Shown here piece by piece: positions 9,035 through 18,627 of a DNA stretch of 64,000 bases. A program made the translations under genes and the position numbers. Origin of the DNA: Clostridium sp. LS (GTDB taxonomy: Bacteria; Bacillota; Clostridia; Clostridiales; Clostridiaceae); NCBI RefSeq assembly GCF_002760435.1, contig NZ_AUUU01000014.1, positions 18,014-82,013 of the forward strand, read 5' to 3'. The notes under the pieces are model-generated. The model was not told the origin of the DNA and searched no databases. It saw only the letters and a list, made by a program, of their open reading frames with translations. Within the stretch, counting starts at the first letter, position 1; every line of letters begins with the position of its first letter.

Positions 9035-10906
9035 ATGCATTATTTTATCGGAGAAAACCATAATAATCATGCGCCTATATCAAATGGTAATGTATTAGCC
9101 TGGATAACTCAATATGATGAAAATAATATTCCAGTTGATTTGCTTAACCAAATTTTTTTTCCGAATTTTGATTTGATGAGTGAACTTCTAGATAAACGAG
9201 GTTCCTATGTTTTAGTAAAGGATGAAAATGAGAAGGTTTGGTATGATCCGTACGGCATTGTAAAACAGGAATTAGGGCAAGTAGGACAAATTATTTCACT
9301 AGATAACTCTGAATATATTGATGGATTTGGAATTTATGAAATGGTTTCTCATAAGGGAAATACTGCAGTGAAGACTAAAACTTGGTCGCCTTGGAACAGT
9401 AATATTATTGTAAGGTCGATACAGGTGAGTACAGTGAAAGACAATGATACAAATGTAGAGATTTTTCCAGTAGTGTATCTAAAAAATATATCAGAGCGCA
9501 TAGATAATATTTTTATTTCGAGGATATCCTGCTGTCAGTGGTTAGCAGTAACTACAATGCCATCAATAGAAGGCAAGGTAGGGGATGTTGGACAAGTAGT
9601 TACAGGTGGAAGCGTTACAATTTTCGAGCATAGTTCTATTCCAACTGCTTTAACATTTCGAGAAAAAGTATTTGTTCCATATAATGGATGTAGTTCGCCG
9701 ATATACCAATTATTTGCTGTTGGTAAGACAAAGGAAGAGGCATTATCTCAATTACATTTTGCAATAAATAATATAGAAAAACTTTATGAAGATGCTTTGG
9801 ATGAATGGAAAAGATGGCATAATATATCGGATAAGTTTCTTTGTAAACTTTCTCTGCAGCTAAAATATTATTGGCGTGTAAGTAATAGTTTATTACGAAT
9901 GAGTTTACAGAAAAATGGTGCGCCGATTTTAATTGGATTTCAACCATATCAAGGCAATGTATGGATAAGAGATGGAATTTGGATTGTTACCACGTTAGCA
10001 TTATCAGGGCATTTTGAAGAGGCTACGAAAGGATTGTATAGTCTCATTGGTTATTTAAAAGAACGTCCAGATGGAAATTATTATTTTGCTTATAATGTAG
10101 TAACTGATATCCCAAATGAACATGCTTATGAAAATGATACGACCGGTCTTATACTTTATGGAATATGGAGTATTTGGAATCTAACAAAGAATGATGAGAT
10201 AATAAATGATTTATGGTCAATAGTTGAACATTCTGCAAATTGGATAATAAGAAATAGGGATGCGACTGGATTAATAAAGAAAGATACTGGTATTTGGGAG
10301 ACTTTTGGACCACATCTTGGTGAAGCACTTGAACACATGACGTGGACGTCTGCAATTTCAGCGTATGGTTTAGTAAAAGCATCAATGATAGCTAATTACA
10401 GAGGTAGAAAATTTCAGGCAGAAAGCTATAAAAAAGGGGCAATTGATATTTTAAAAAGCATTAGAGTAAATAATGTAAGAAATAATATAGTTTTTCGTTC
10501 TAAAGAAACATTTTTATTAGATTCTTCAGTATTATTATTTTTTACTGAATTTCCTATGTTTCCAGAGGAATGGCTAAATCCTACTATTGAAGAAATTAAT
10601 AAACGTTTAAAAGATCCGTTTCAAGGTGGAATATGGAGACACGAAAGTTTAACAACTGAAGAAGGAGACCTACTTCCATGGACAGGATCTACATTTTGGA
10701 TGGGAGAAGCATTATTTACGGCAGGTAAAATGGAACTTGCCCTAGAATATTTTAATCATAATTATAGAAATAGCTCCTTCTGTGGTTTGCTTCCGGAACT
10801 AATGTATAGCAAAGGCAAACCAAGAGGAATCGCTATGCCAAGTTATTCTCAATCTGGTGTAATTCGTTCTATTTTATATGAATTAGGCTTATTTCATAGA
10901 ACTTAG
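9035..10906 (+). CDS. GH15-like (glucoamylase-type) glycoside hydrolase
   Basis: This 623-residue protein has an N-terminal beta-rich domain (about 1-260) and a C-terminal alpha/alpha-barrel (about 275-620). In the barrel, NVWIRDGIWIVTTLALSGHFEEA matches the RDA..T..AL..AG signature of GH15 enzymes. GIWETFGPHLGEALEHMTW aligns with the IWE region carrying the general acid glutamate. No signal peptide is seen, so it likely acts in the cytosol, for example on trehalose or maltodextrins. It could instead belong to a related GH15/GH65-type family. It is transcribed alone. Confidence 0.65.
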   Translation: MHYFIGENHNNHAPISNGNVLAWITQYDENNIPVDLLNQIFFPNFDLMSELLDKRGSYVLVKDENEKVWYDPYGIVKQELGQVGQIISLDNSEYIDGFGIYEMVSHKGNTAVKTKTWSPWNSNIIVRSIQVSTVKDNDTNVEIFPVVYLKNISERIDNIFISRISCCQWLAVTTMPSIEGKVGDVGQVVTGGSVTIFEHSSIPTALTFREKVFVPYNGCSSPIYQLFAVGKTKEEALSQLHFAINNIEKLYEDALDEWKRWHNISDKFLCKLSLQLKYYWRVSNSLLRMSLQKNGAPILIGFQPYQGNVWIRDGIWIVTTLALSGHFEEATKGLYSLIGYLKERPDGNYYFAYNVVTDIPNEHAYENDTTGLILYGIWSIWNLTKNDEIINDLWSIVEHSANWIIRNRDATGLIKKDTGIWETFGPHLGEALEHMTWTSAISAYGLVKASMIANYRGRKFQAESYKKGAIDILKSIRVNNVRNNIVFRSKETFLLDSSVLLFFTEFPMFPEEWLNPTIEEINKRLKDPFQGGIWRHESLTTEEGDLLPWTGSTFWMGEALFTAGKMELALEYFNHNYRNSSFCGLLPELMYSKGKPRGIAMPSYSQSGVIRSILYELGLFHRT

Positions 10907-10945
10907 AGAGTATTGAAATATTAAAAGAAATTTAAACAAACAAAA

Positions 10946-11001
10946 AACACAAATAAGGGAAGTTTCAAAGTTATAAAGAGCTTTTCTATTTGTGTCTTTT
11001 T
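10946..11001 (+). terminator. Intrinsic terminator after the GH15-like gene
   Basis: ACACAAATA pairs with TATTTGTGT, with an inner AAGxG/CTTTTCT extension, and is followed by a T run. It lies between convergent genes and may serve both strands. Confidence 0.7.
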
Positions 11002-11031
11002 ATGATACTTCTATATTTTGTGTTAAATTAG

Positions 11032-11445
11032 TTACTGTTTCTTTTTACAGTCCTTACATACGCCTTTCATTACTAAGTCATGATCTGTTAAAGTAAAGCC
11101 CGTTGCATTTTGAACTAGCTCCTGAATTTGGGACATGGGACATGGAATTTCAACTTCTTTATGACAAATATCACATTCCAAATGATGCCTATGTGTTTTT
11201 CCTTTTATTTTATATGAAAATACTCCATCATTAAGAGTTATCTTTTCAGTAATTTCCATTTCCTCAAATAATTCTAAAGTTCTATAAACTGTACTTAAGT
11301 TAATATTTATGTTGTTACTTTTATAAATTTGATATATTTTTTCAGCAGATAAACTATTTTGTGAGTTTTTTAATATATTTAGTATTTCTATTCTTCCTTT
11401 AGTAATTTTAATTCCTTTTTCTTTTAAAATTTCTATTGGTTCCAT
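11032..11445 (-). CDS. Fur family metal-dependent repressor
   Basis: The protein has 137 residues. The winged-helix part includes STVYRTLELFEEM, the recognition region (51-63). Histidines 85, 87 and 88 of the THRHHLEC stretch, with Cys91xxCys94 and Cys130xxCys133, supply the structural zinc site and sensory metal ligands typical of Fur/Zur/PerR. Sequence alone does not decide between iron, zinc or peroxide sensing. It is divergent from the GH15-like gene and just downstream of a putative manganese exporter on the same strand. A TGATAAT-type box lies far away, upstream of eno (35332-35346), and could be a target. Confidence 0.88.
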   Translation of the reverse strand: MEPIEILKEKGIKITKGRIEILNILKNSQNSLSAEKIYQIYKSNNININLSTVYRTLELFEEMEITEKITLNDGVFSYKIKGKTHRHHLECDICHKEVEIPCPMSQIQELVQNATGFTLTDHDLVMKGVCKDCKKKQ

Positions 11446-11503
11446 TTCTATATCCCCTAACAGCTAAATATTAAATATATTATAGCATATATGAACAAGT
11501 ATT

Positions 11504-11549
11504 AAAAAAATAGTAAGTTAAATATTTATGTAAATTTTAACTTACTATT
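11504..11549 (-). terminator. Intrinsic terminator of mntP
   Basis: TAGTAAGTTAAA (11511-11522) pairs perfectly with TTTAACTTACTA (11536-11547). On the minus strand it is followed by seven T. It separates mntP from the fur-like gene. Confidence 0.85.
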
Positions 11550-11565
11550 TAATATGTTTATTTTC

Positions 11566-12117
11566 TTAAAAAAATATCATTTTAAATCCAAAAAATATGA
11601 GAGCTATGCCTGCAAAAAAATTTGCATACGTTGTTATAAATTTAATTTTCTTTATATAGCGGCAAATAAAAAAGCCTAATGTACAAATAAATAACGTAAT
11701 TAACCCGATAAGAATTGAATTGACGCAAAGTAATAAATTTCTTTGAATTTCATGGAATGCTGTGAAACCTATAACTAAAGCGTCTATGCTAACTGATATT
11801 CCAAGTATTATGCATGTGGTATTTTTAATTAAAATTTCATTTTCCTTTTCTTTAATGCCATCAACAATGATGAGTATGCCTACAATTCCCATAATTATTC
11901 CACCTGCAATGGAAGGGATATCTGTAATATAAGTATCAAATAAATACCCTAAACTTCCTCCTACATATGTAAATAAAAATTGAAAAAATGCAAAAGATAA
12001 TAAAAACTTGATTTTATGGTGTCTGTTGATTATTGGATTTAAACCAATGCCTAATGTTATTCCAAAGGCATCCATAGCTAAAGCTATACCTATTATTATA
12101 ACATAATATAAATTCAT
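11566..12117 (-). CDS. mntP: MntP-type manganese efflux pump
   Basis: This 183-residue polytopic membrane protein has about six hydrophobic segments. The two halves each carry the family signature: AMDAFGITLGIG in the first helix and SVSIDALVIGF in the fourth, with membrane-embedded aspartates. It belongs to the MntP/YtaF/YebN family that exports Mn2+, and the assignment to manganese is by family. The upstream region shows no clear yybP-ykoY riboswitch. Confidence 0.8.
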   Translation of the reverse strand: MNLYYVIIIGIALAMDAFGITLGIGLNPIINRHHKIKFLLSFAFFQFLFTYVGGSLGYLFDTYITDIPSIAGGIIMGIVGILIIVDGIKEKENEILIKNTTCIILGISVSIDALVIGFTAFHEIQRNLLLCVNSILIGLITLFICTLGFFICRYIKKIKFITTYANFFAGIALIFFGFKMIFF

Positions 12118-12305
12118 ATTCTCATCCCCTTTAAATATTAAACCTACTTTATAATAATTCGTAATTTTATAATATATGCAAAATTTTAAAAAAAAGTCTT
12201 TATTAAATACATTTTTTATTGTATATTATTAAATAGTGTATTACTATGAGTTCAATAGTATATCATATTTGGATTGTTTAGTATAACAGACAAGGAGGAA
12301 ATTTC

Positions 12306-13523
12306 ATGTCAAATTGTATAATCGCCCAATCAGGGGGACCAACAGCGGTAATTAATTCAAGTGTAGTAGGCCTTTTAAGTGCAAATAAAGAGTTAAAAAC
12401 TTTTGATAAAGTATATGCTGGTTTAAATGGAATTGAGGGAATATTAAATAAAAATATAATTGATTTATCATCAGTATCTGATGAAGAAATAAGCAATTTT
12501 AGATTTACTCCATCATCGGGATTAGGATCTTGCAGGTATAAATTAAAAGACTTTGCTTCATGTAGTGAAGAATATGAGGCATTAATAGAAATTCTTAAAG
12601 AATATGATATAACAGCGTTTTTCTATGTAGGCGGAAATGATTCCATGGATACTATTTCTAAGCTTTCAAAATATGCAAAGTTGAATAACATTGATATTAA
12701 GTTTATGGGAATACCTAAAACTATCGATAATGATTTAAAATTTACAGATCATACTCCTGGCTTTGGAAGCGCTGCAAAATTCATCGGAACTACAGCGCTT
12801 GAGACATATTTAGACGCTTCAGTTTATACTAATAATGGTATTTTTATATTGGAAACTATGGGGAGAGATACGGGATGGCTTGCTGCTTCTTCATGTCTTG
12901 CAAAAGTTGATGGAAAGCCAGTTGCAGATTTTATTTATCTTCCAGAGGCAGCTTTTGATAGATTTAAATTTTTAGCTGATGTCAAACAAAAATTTGAAGA
13001 ACAAAATAAAGTTTATATAGTGGTATCAGAAGGAATAAGAGATGAAAACGGTGATTTTATTTCAGAATTAGATTGTGCATCTCAAGATAATTTTGGACAC
13101 GCTCAACTGGGTGGAGTTTCAAACTATTTAAGAAAATTAATTCTTGAGGCTGGTTTCACTACAAGGGTGAAAGCACTTGAACTAGGTGTTCTTCAACGTT
13201 GTGCAATGCATTGTGCATCCGATACAGATTTGACAGAGGCTTACAATGTTGGGAGAATGGCATTAAAATATGCAGCTCAAGGTGAAACAGGTAAGATGGT
13301 TTGCATTAATAGAGAAAGCAATGAACATTATACAGTTAAATATTCTTTAATTGAGGCTGAGAATGTTGCAAATAATGTTAGATACTTTCCAGAAGAGTGG
13401 ATAAATGATGAAGGGAATTTTATAACTAGTGAAGCATATTCATACTTTGAACCTTTAATAAAGGATCTCCCTGAATTAGAATTCGAAGGAAATCTACCAA
13501 AGTATAAGGTATTTAATCAATAA
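12306..13523 (+). CDS. pfp: Phosphofructokinase, probably pyrophosphate-dependent
   Basis: This 405-residue group A phosphofructokinase phosphorylates fructose 6-phosphate. IIAQSGGPTAVIN is the N-terminal phosphate-binding loop, YVGGNDSMDT replaces the ATP-type GGDGS, and PKTIDND carries the Lys (instead of Gly) typical of PPi-dependent forms. An ATP-dependent pfkA is not in the window. GGNDS rather than GGDDS is found in some family members, so donor specificity remains an inference. RBS is AAGGAGGAA. The gene stands alone. Confidence 0.85.
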   Translation: MSNCIIAQSGGPTAVINSSVVGLLSANKELKTFDKVYAGLNGIEGILNKNIIDLSSVSDEEISNFRFTPSSGLGSCRYKLKDFASCSEEYEALIEILKEYDITAFFYVGGNDSMDTISKLSKYAKLNNIDIKFMGIPKTIDNDLKFTDHTPGFGSAAKFIGTTALETYLDASVYTNNGIFILETMGRDTGWLAASSCLAKVDGKPVADFIYLPEAAFDRFKFLADVKQKFEEQNKVYIVVSEGIRDENGDFISELDCASQDNFGHAQLGGVSNYLRKLILEAGFTTRVKALELGVLQRCAMHCASDTDLTEAYNVGRMALKYAAQGETGKMVCINRESNEHYTVKYSLIEAENVANNVRYFPEEWINDEGNFITSEAYSYFEPLIKDLPELEFEGNLPKYKVFNQ

Positions 13524-13548
13524 TTTTTAATTTATAATAAATAGTGAT

Positions 13549-13590
13549 TGGATGTAATTATAATTTAATTTTAATTACATCCATAAAATA
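13549..13590. terminator. Bidirectional terminator between pfp and the class V aminotransferase
   Basis: GGATGTAATTA (13550-13560) pairs with TAATTACATCC (13572-13582). It lies between convergent genes and is flanked by T and A runs. Confidence 0.75.
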
Positions 13591-13627
13591 ATATTTATTA
13601 AATTTAACTAGAGCAATCTATATATTT

Positions 13628-14932
13628 TTATTTAATTTTCTCTAAACAAATATCCTCTAGCACATTTAAAAAAATATCAATCTCATTAATTGTATTATAT
13701 AGAGCAAAACTAACTCTTACCATTCCTAACATTTTCTTTTCAGGATTTTTTAGGAATTCTTTAGCTTCATCTTCGCTTGCTCTCATAAGCCTCCTGCAAT
13801 AAGGATGTGCACAGAACCATCCATGTCTAACAGAAATTCCTTTTCTTTTAGCTAAAATATTTGCTAAATCATGATGGTACATACATTCTAAGTTAAAAGT
13901 GGTAATCCCAAGTCTATCATTTAAGTTGTCAGTATCTCCATAATTTATTACTTTAGGAATTCTCTTTAACCCGTCTACAGTGCGCTTTAAAAGAACTTGT
14001 TCATGTTCTTCTATATAATCATACCCGATTGTATTTATTATTCTTAATGAGTTTACTAATCCCATTATTCCTAGAAAATTTGGTGTTCCTGCCTCGTTTC
14101 TTTCTGGTGGTGGAAGAAATGTGACTTCATTGTCAAGAACTAAATCAACAGTTCCTCCTCCCAGATAGTCTGGAGGTGTATTTAAAAAATCTTCTTTTAA
14201 ACCAATTATCACTCCAACTCCGAAAGGAGAATAAATTTTGTGGGAAGAGAACACTAAAAAGTCGATTTGTTCATCATCAGTATCGCCACTAATATTAACT
14301 CTTGTGTGTGGTACAAGTTGTGCACCATCTACAATTAATTTAGCATTATACTTATGAACTATTTTGGCTATATAATGAATATCATTCTTATAACCTGTTA
14401 CATTAGAAGCTCCAGTGATAGAAACATATTTTATCCTACCGTGATTTGTCCTAAGTTTATCTTCTAATTCTTCAATTTTTAGTCTACCTTGTTCATCTAC
14501 TTCAACATAATCTACTTCTCCTCGTCTTCTCCATGGTAAGTCGTTTGAGTGATGCTCCATTCTTGAAGTTAGTATTAATTCATCGGGATGTTTTGAAAGA
14601 GTATTTGCTAACTTATTTATGCCTTCAGTTGTATTGCTAACATAAATAACAACATATTTCTCTTTATCTTTTATATTAAAAAATTCCATCAAGAAATTTT
14701 TAGATTCCCTATACAAGTTAGTAGTTATTTCAGCATTTTGCCCAGTTCCTCTTCCTATAGAAGCATAAGTATTGCTCAACTGTTTTATATACTCAATACT
14801 TGACTTAATAGGCGGAGTTGTGGCTGCATTATCAAAGTTTATTGCATCTATACAATGGCCATTAGAGTCACAAACTTTTTCATTTAATCCAATAAATAAG
14901 TCCCTGATGTCTTGCTTATTATCTATCTTCAT
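13628..14932 (-). CDS. Class V aminotransferase (cysteine desulfurase-like)
   Basis: This 434-residue PLP enzyme is of the SufS/CsdA fold: NFDNAATTPP near the N-terminus, MEHHSNDLPWR (substrate/PLP histidine region), VDGAQLVPH, and FSSHKIYSPFGVG with the PLP lysine. A cysteine-bearing segment HGWFCAHPYCRRLM near the C-terminus could supply the active-site cysteine, but its context differs from SufS. The precise substrate is therefore uncertain. On the minus strand GGAGG at 14945-14941 sits 8 nt before the ATG at 14932, which is chosen over upstream in-frame TTG and ATG codons. Confidence 0.8.
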   Translation of the reverse strand: MKIDNKQDIRDLFIGLNEKVCDSNGHCIDAINFDNAATTPPIKSSIEYIKQLSNTYASIGRGTGQNAEITTNLYRESKNFLMEFFNIKDKEKYVVIYVSNTTEGINKLANTLSKHPDELILTSRMEHHSNDLPWRRRGEVDYVEVDEQGRLKIEELEDKLRTNHGRIKYVSITGASNVTGYKNDIHYIAKIVHKYNAKLIVDGAQLVPHTRVNISGDTDDEQIDFLVFSSHKIYSPFGVGVIIGLKEDFLNTPPDYLGGGTVDLVLDNEVTFLPPPERNEAGTPNFLGIMGLVNSLRIINTIGYDYIEEHEQVLLKRTVDGLKRIPKVINYGDTDNLNDRLGITTFNLECMYHHDLANILAKRKGISVRHGWFCAHPYCRRLMRASEDEAKEFLKNPEKKMLGMVRVSFALYNTINEIDIFLNVLEDICLEKIK

Positions 14933-15092
14933 ATGCATCTCCTCCAATATATATTATTCCTATAATATATTTATTGTTCACTTAATAAAGGAGTAAAATT
15001 CATGTCTTTTATTCTAAATTATGTACTATATATATTTATGATGCATATTATTTAGAGTAATAAATAATATTTATTTAAGGAGGTAATTAAAA

Positions 15093-15575
15093 ATGAATCC
15101 AGATGAGAAATATATGTCTCAATCTAGTAGTTGGAGTCGGGATAAAAATGATATTAAATTTGTTCCACCGGCATTTATGAATAGAAATTTTAATGAAAAT
15201 GTTGATTCAAGTGGTAACAACTATAATTTAGATTTATTTCCCTCAGAAACAGGACTTCCTGAATTATGCTATTATTCCGACGAACTTGATGATAAATTTA
15301 GCAGAAGTTCTAATTATAATATAGCTAATCATACTATACCAAGTACTTTTGACGTTTTGAGAAATTTAGATCTTGATTTAGATGAAACAAGTGACCTGGA
15401 AAGAGGAAATTCTGATAACGATGTGAACAAAATTTATGCTAAAATTGAACGGAGACATCCAGGTATATTTGCTACACTTTATTCATATAGAATTCCACGT
15501 CCAATAGTAAGAGTAATAATTAAAAGATTAATTAGATTAACATTGTTATACAGCGATAAGGATTACAAGAAATAA
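15093..15575 (+). CDS. Hypothetical protein
   Basis: The protein has 160 residues with no family I recognise. The first 110 residues are polar, rich in Asn/Asp/Ser, and probably disordered. The last 45 form a basic segment (RRHPGIFATLYSYRIPRPIVRVIIKRLIRLTLLY) that could be an amphipathic or membrane-associating helix. A clear AAGGAGG site precedes the ATG, and a terminator follows, so it is a real single-gene unit. Confidence 0.7.
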   Translation: MNPDEKYMSQSSSWSRDKNDIKFVPPAFMNRNFNENVDSSGNNYNLDLFPSETGLPELCYYSDELDDKFSRSSNYNIANHTIPSTFDVLRNLDLDLDETSDLERGNSDNDVNKIYAKIERRHPGIFATLYSYRIPRPIVRVIIKRLIRLTLLYSDKDYKK

Positions 15576-15590
15576 AATATATTAACATAG

Positions 15591-15634
15591 AATCCTCTGA
15601 AAATTTGGATAGTCTAAATTTTTAGAGGATTTAA
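15591..15634. terminator. Bidirectional terminator
   Basis: AATCCTCTGAAAATTT (15591-15606) pairs with AAATTTTTAGAGGATT (15616-15631). It lies between convergent genes. Confidence 0.75.
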
Positions 15635-15655
15635 TTATAAAGTGAAAATTTATAA

Positions 15656-16270
15656 CTAAACTGTTATCATAGCCAAAATTTTTTTGAATAAAATTGGTTT
15701 TATAGTTTCAATGTCTGTAGGTTCCTTTAAGATAATTGTTGTAAAGCATACGCTGCCTACTAGTTCTATAATCATAAATAATGTCATTTCAGCTTCTTCT
15801 TTACTTATTCCTTCATTAGTTAAATTTTTAATGAAAATATCTAGCACCTTTTTTACATTATCGTAAGTTTCAGGTTTCATTATTGCTTTTCTATATAATC
15901 CCCAAGAAATATTTTTATTTATAAGCTTTAACAAAGAAACATTATTCTTTAAGTAATTAATTATATAATCTATAAAGAAAAGAGTACGAGCTTTAAAATC
16001 TTCGATTCCTGAACTATTTGTTTTTGCTAATCCTTCTCTTATAATTTCATTGCTTTTTTGCAATATTAATTTATTTAAAATATCGTACTTATCACTAAAA
16101 TATAAATAGAAAGTTCCTTTTGCGACTCCGGCATTTTTAGCAATATCATCTATAGACGTTTTCTCTATGCCATTTTTAAGAAATAAATTATAGGCAGCTG
16201 AAAGCAGCTCTTTTTCTTTCAATTGTTTCTTCTTTTTAGTGAAATCATTTTTATCATTTCCTAAAGTCAT
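15656..16270 (-). CDS. TetR family transcriptional regulator
   Basis: The protein has 204 residues. The N-terminal helix-turn-helix is typical (KTSIDDIAKNAGVAKGTFYLYFSDKYDIL, about 35-63), followed by a helical ligand-binding domain. Starting at 16270 puts GGAGG 6 nt upstream. A longer in-frame version would run into the palindromic repeat at 16287-16344. It is divergent from the ABC-F gene, which it might control; the ligand is unknown. Confidence 0.9.
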   Translation of the reverse strand: MTLGNDKNDFTKKKKQLKEKELLSAAYNLFLKNGIEKTSIDDIAKNAGVAKGTFYLYFSDKYDILNKLILQKSNEIIREGLAKTNSSGIEDFKARTLFFIDYIINYLKNNVSLLKLINKNISWGLYRKAIMKPETYDNVKKVLDIFIKNLTNEGISKEEAEMTLFMIIELVGSVCFTTIILKEPTDIETIKPILFKKILAMITV

Positions 16271-16286
16271 GTATTGCCTCCAAATT

Positions 16287-16344
16287 AGGCACATGAAAAA
16301 TAACAAGCCGAAAATACCTTAGTTATTTTTTGAAATTGTGCCCT
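16287..16344. repeat. AGGCACA-ended palindromic repeat, copy a
   Basis: This 58-bp imperfect palindrome starts AGGCACATGAAAAATAAC and ends TTATTTTTTGAAATTGTGCCCT. It belongs to the family also seen at 23611, 31759, 46353 (half copy) and 63856. It is intergenic. Confidence 0.75.
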
Positions 16345-16499
16345 ATACTTTTATTTCATTATAAAACAAATTGAATAATAATCCAAATTTCATTGACTTT
16401 TCTTAATGTAAGCTAAATTTTATTTTGGAAAATGCTCAAATTGCTATAACCATTAGAAAATAGTATAATAATTAAAGCTAAACTAGTGGAGGATAAATA

Positions 16500-18425
16500 A
16501 TGATTGTATTAAGTTGTAAAAATATATGTAAAAGTTATGGTATTAATACTATATTAAAAGATATAACATTTTCAATTAATGAAGGCGATAAAGTTGGTAT
16601 AATTGGATCTAATGGTGAAGGAAAAACAACTTTATTTAAAATACTTTCTAAGGAAATTGGTCAAGATGATGGGGAAGTTTTTATAGATAAGAATAAGTCT
16701 TTGGGTTATCTTGCTCAGCACTTGGCATTAGATTCAAGCAATACAATTTATGATGAAATGTTACTTGTTTTTGAAGACCTTCAAAAGTTGGAGAAGAAGA
16801 TTTCCGATTTAGAATTAAAAATGAATGAGCCGTATAATGAAGAAAATGCCTCATATCATGAAAAAATTATTAAAGATTATGGAACTGCTCAGGATCTTTA
16901 CGAAAATCGAGGTGGGTATACATATAAGGGGGAAATATCTCGTGTTATTAAAGGTTTAGGATTTACAGAAGACGATTTTAGTAAAGTTATATCAACTTTA
17001 AGTGGAGGACAGAAAACTAGAGTTGCACTTTGTAAGCTTCTTCTATTAAACCCTGATATACTATTACTTGACGAGCCAACGAATCATCTAGATTTAGAAG
17101 CAATCGAGTGGCTTGAAGAATATTTGAAGACATATAAAGGAACTGTAATAGTAATTTCCCATGATAGATTTTTCTTAGATGCTGTAACAACAGCAACTTT
17201 TCAAGTAATAAATGGTCACGTGAATTGTTACAACGCACCATATACTAAATCATTAGAACTGATGAAAAAAGATTATGATGCAAAGTTAAAAGCTTATAAT
17301 CTGCAGCAGGCAGAAATTAAAAGACAGGAAGCCATAATAGAAAAATTTAGATCGTTTAATAGAGAGAAAAGTATTAAAGCAGCAGAAAGCAGGGAAAAGG
17401 CACTTGATAAAATGGAACTAGTGGATGCTCCTGATAAAGAAAAGTCTGCATCCAAAATTAAGTTTGAAGCCTCAGTTAAGAGCGGGTACGATGTACTGCA
17501 TGTTGAAAAATTGGCAAAAAGCTATGGCGAAAAGAAGCTGTTTTCCAATTTGTCCTTTGATTTAAAGAGAGGAGAAAAAATTGCATTAATTGGAGAAAAT
17601 GGACGAGGTAAAACTACACTTTTTAATATAATAATGGATAAGGTTAAGAGTGACTCAGGAGTTAAGGTTTTAGGTGTTAATGTTAATGTGGGATATTATG
17701 ACCAAGAACAGACTAATCTCAATCCAGACAAAACTATTTTAAATGAAGTTTGGGATGACTTTCCAGAATTGACAACAAGTGAGCTTAGGGGATTTCTTGG
17801 TTCATTCCTCTTTAGAGGTGATGATGTATTTAAAGAAATAAATAAACTAAGCGGTGGAGAAAGATGCAGAGTAAATCTTTTAAAATTAATGTTGTCTAAA
17901 TCAAACTTACTTCTTTTAGATGAGCCCACAAACCATTTAGATATTCCTTCGAGAGAGGCACTTGAGGATGCAATTTTAAGTTATGATGGTACATTAATCG
18001 TAATTTCCCATGATAGATATTTCTTAAATAAAGTAATTAATAGAATATTGGAATTAGAAGAAAACGGAGTAAATGAATATCTAGGAAATTACAGCTATTA
18101 TACTGAAAAGAAAAAAAATCCCCAAAGATTTGAAACCTATGAAGGTTTGGCTTCAGGAAAAACGAAAACTCAATTAAATGAAGAAAGGAAAAAGAAAAAA
18201 GCTTTAGAAAAAGAAGCTAAAGCTAAGCAAAACGAAATAAAGGAAATAGAAAATAATATAACTGCAAATGAAGAAGCTCTTGAAAAATTACAAGAAGAAC
18301 TTTGTAAAGAAGAAGTTTATTCTAATCCAACTGAAAGCGAAAGAGTTAATAAAGAGATTAAAGTTCTTGAGGAAAAGATTGAAAATCTTTATGAAAAGTG
18401 GGAAGAACTATCAAGTGAGGATTAA
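16500..18425 (+). CDS. ABC-F family ATPase
   Basis: The 641 residues contain two ABC domains joined by a linker helix and no membrane domain. Walker A motifs are GSNGEGKTT (about 37-45) and GENGRGKTT (about 367-375). Signature motifs are LSGGQKTR and LSGGERCR, each followed by LLLDEPTNHLD. The last 90 residues form a charged coiled coil. ABC-F proteins bind the ribosomal E site; some are housekeeping translation factors and others protect against antibiotics. The subtype cannot be fixed here. The divergent TetR gene makes inducible expression possible. Confidence 0.92.
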   Translation: MIVLSCKNICKSYGINTILKDITFSINEGDKVGIIGSNGEGKTTLFKILSKEIGQDDGEVFIDKNKSLGYLAQHLALDSSNTIYDEMLLVFEDLQKLEKKISDLELKMNEPYNEENASYHEKIIKDYGTAQDLYENRGGYTYKGEISRVIKGLGFTEDDFSKVISTLSGGQKTRVALCKLLLLNPDILLLDEPTNHLDLEAIEWLEEYLKTYKGTVIVISHDRFFLDAVTTATFQVINGHVNCYNAPYTKSLELMKKDYDAKLKAYNLQQAEIKRQEAIIEKFRSFNREKSIKAAESREKALDKMELVDAPDKEKSASKIKFEASVKSGYDVLHVEKLAKSYGEKKLFSNLSFDLKRGEKIALIGENGRGKTTLFNIIMDKVKSDSGVKVLGVNVNVGYYDQEQTNLNPDKTILNEVWDDFPELTTSELRGFLGSFLFRGDDVFKEINKLSGGERCRVNLLKLMLSKSNLLLLDEPTNHLDIPSREALEDAILSYDGTLIVISHDRYFLNKVINRILELEENGVNEYLGNYSYYTEKKKNPQRFETYEGLASGKTKTQLNEERKKKKALEKEAKAKQNEIKEIENNITANEEALEKLQEELCKEEVYSNPTESERVNKEIKVLEEKIENLYEKWEELSSED

Positions 18426-18453
18426 TATTAAAGAGCATAATATAAAAATGCTT

Positions 18454-18499
18454 AAAAAAGATTATGAGGTTTTACTTAATTCATAATCTTTTTTCTTTA
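18454..18499 (+). terminator. Intrinsic terminator of the ABC-F gene
   Basis: The arm AAAAAAGATTATGA (18454-18467) pairs with TCATAATCTTTTTT (18481-18494). Confidence 0.85.
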
Positions 18500-18627
18500 A
18501 TAGCATCATTTGCTATAGAATTTAGAAAATATTAAGAACTAAGTGTGATTTTTATTAAGGTGTTTAAGTTAAAATGAATTTATAATAGAATTTAATTATA
18601 GAAGTTTTTGTATGGGAGATGGTCTTT

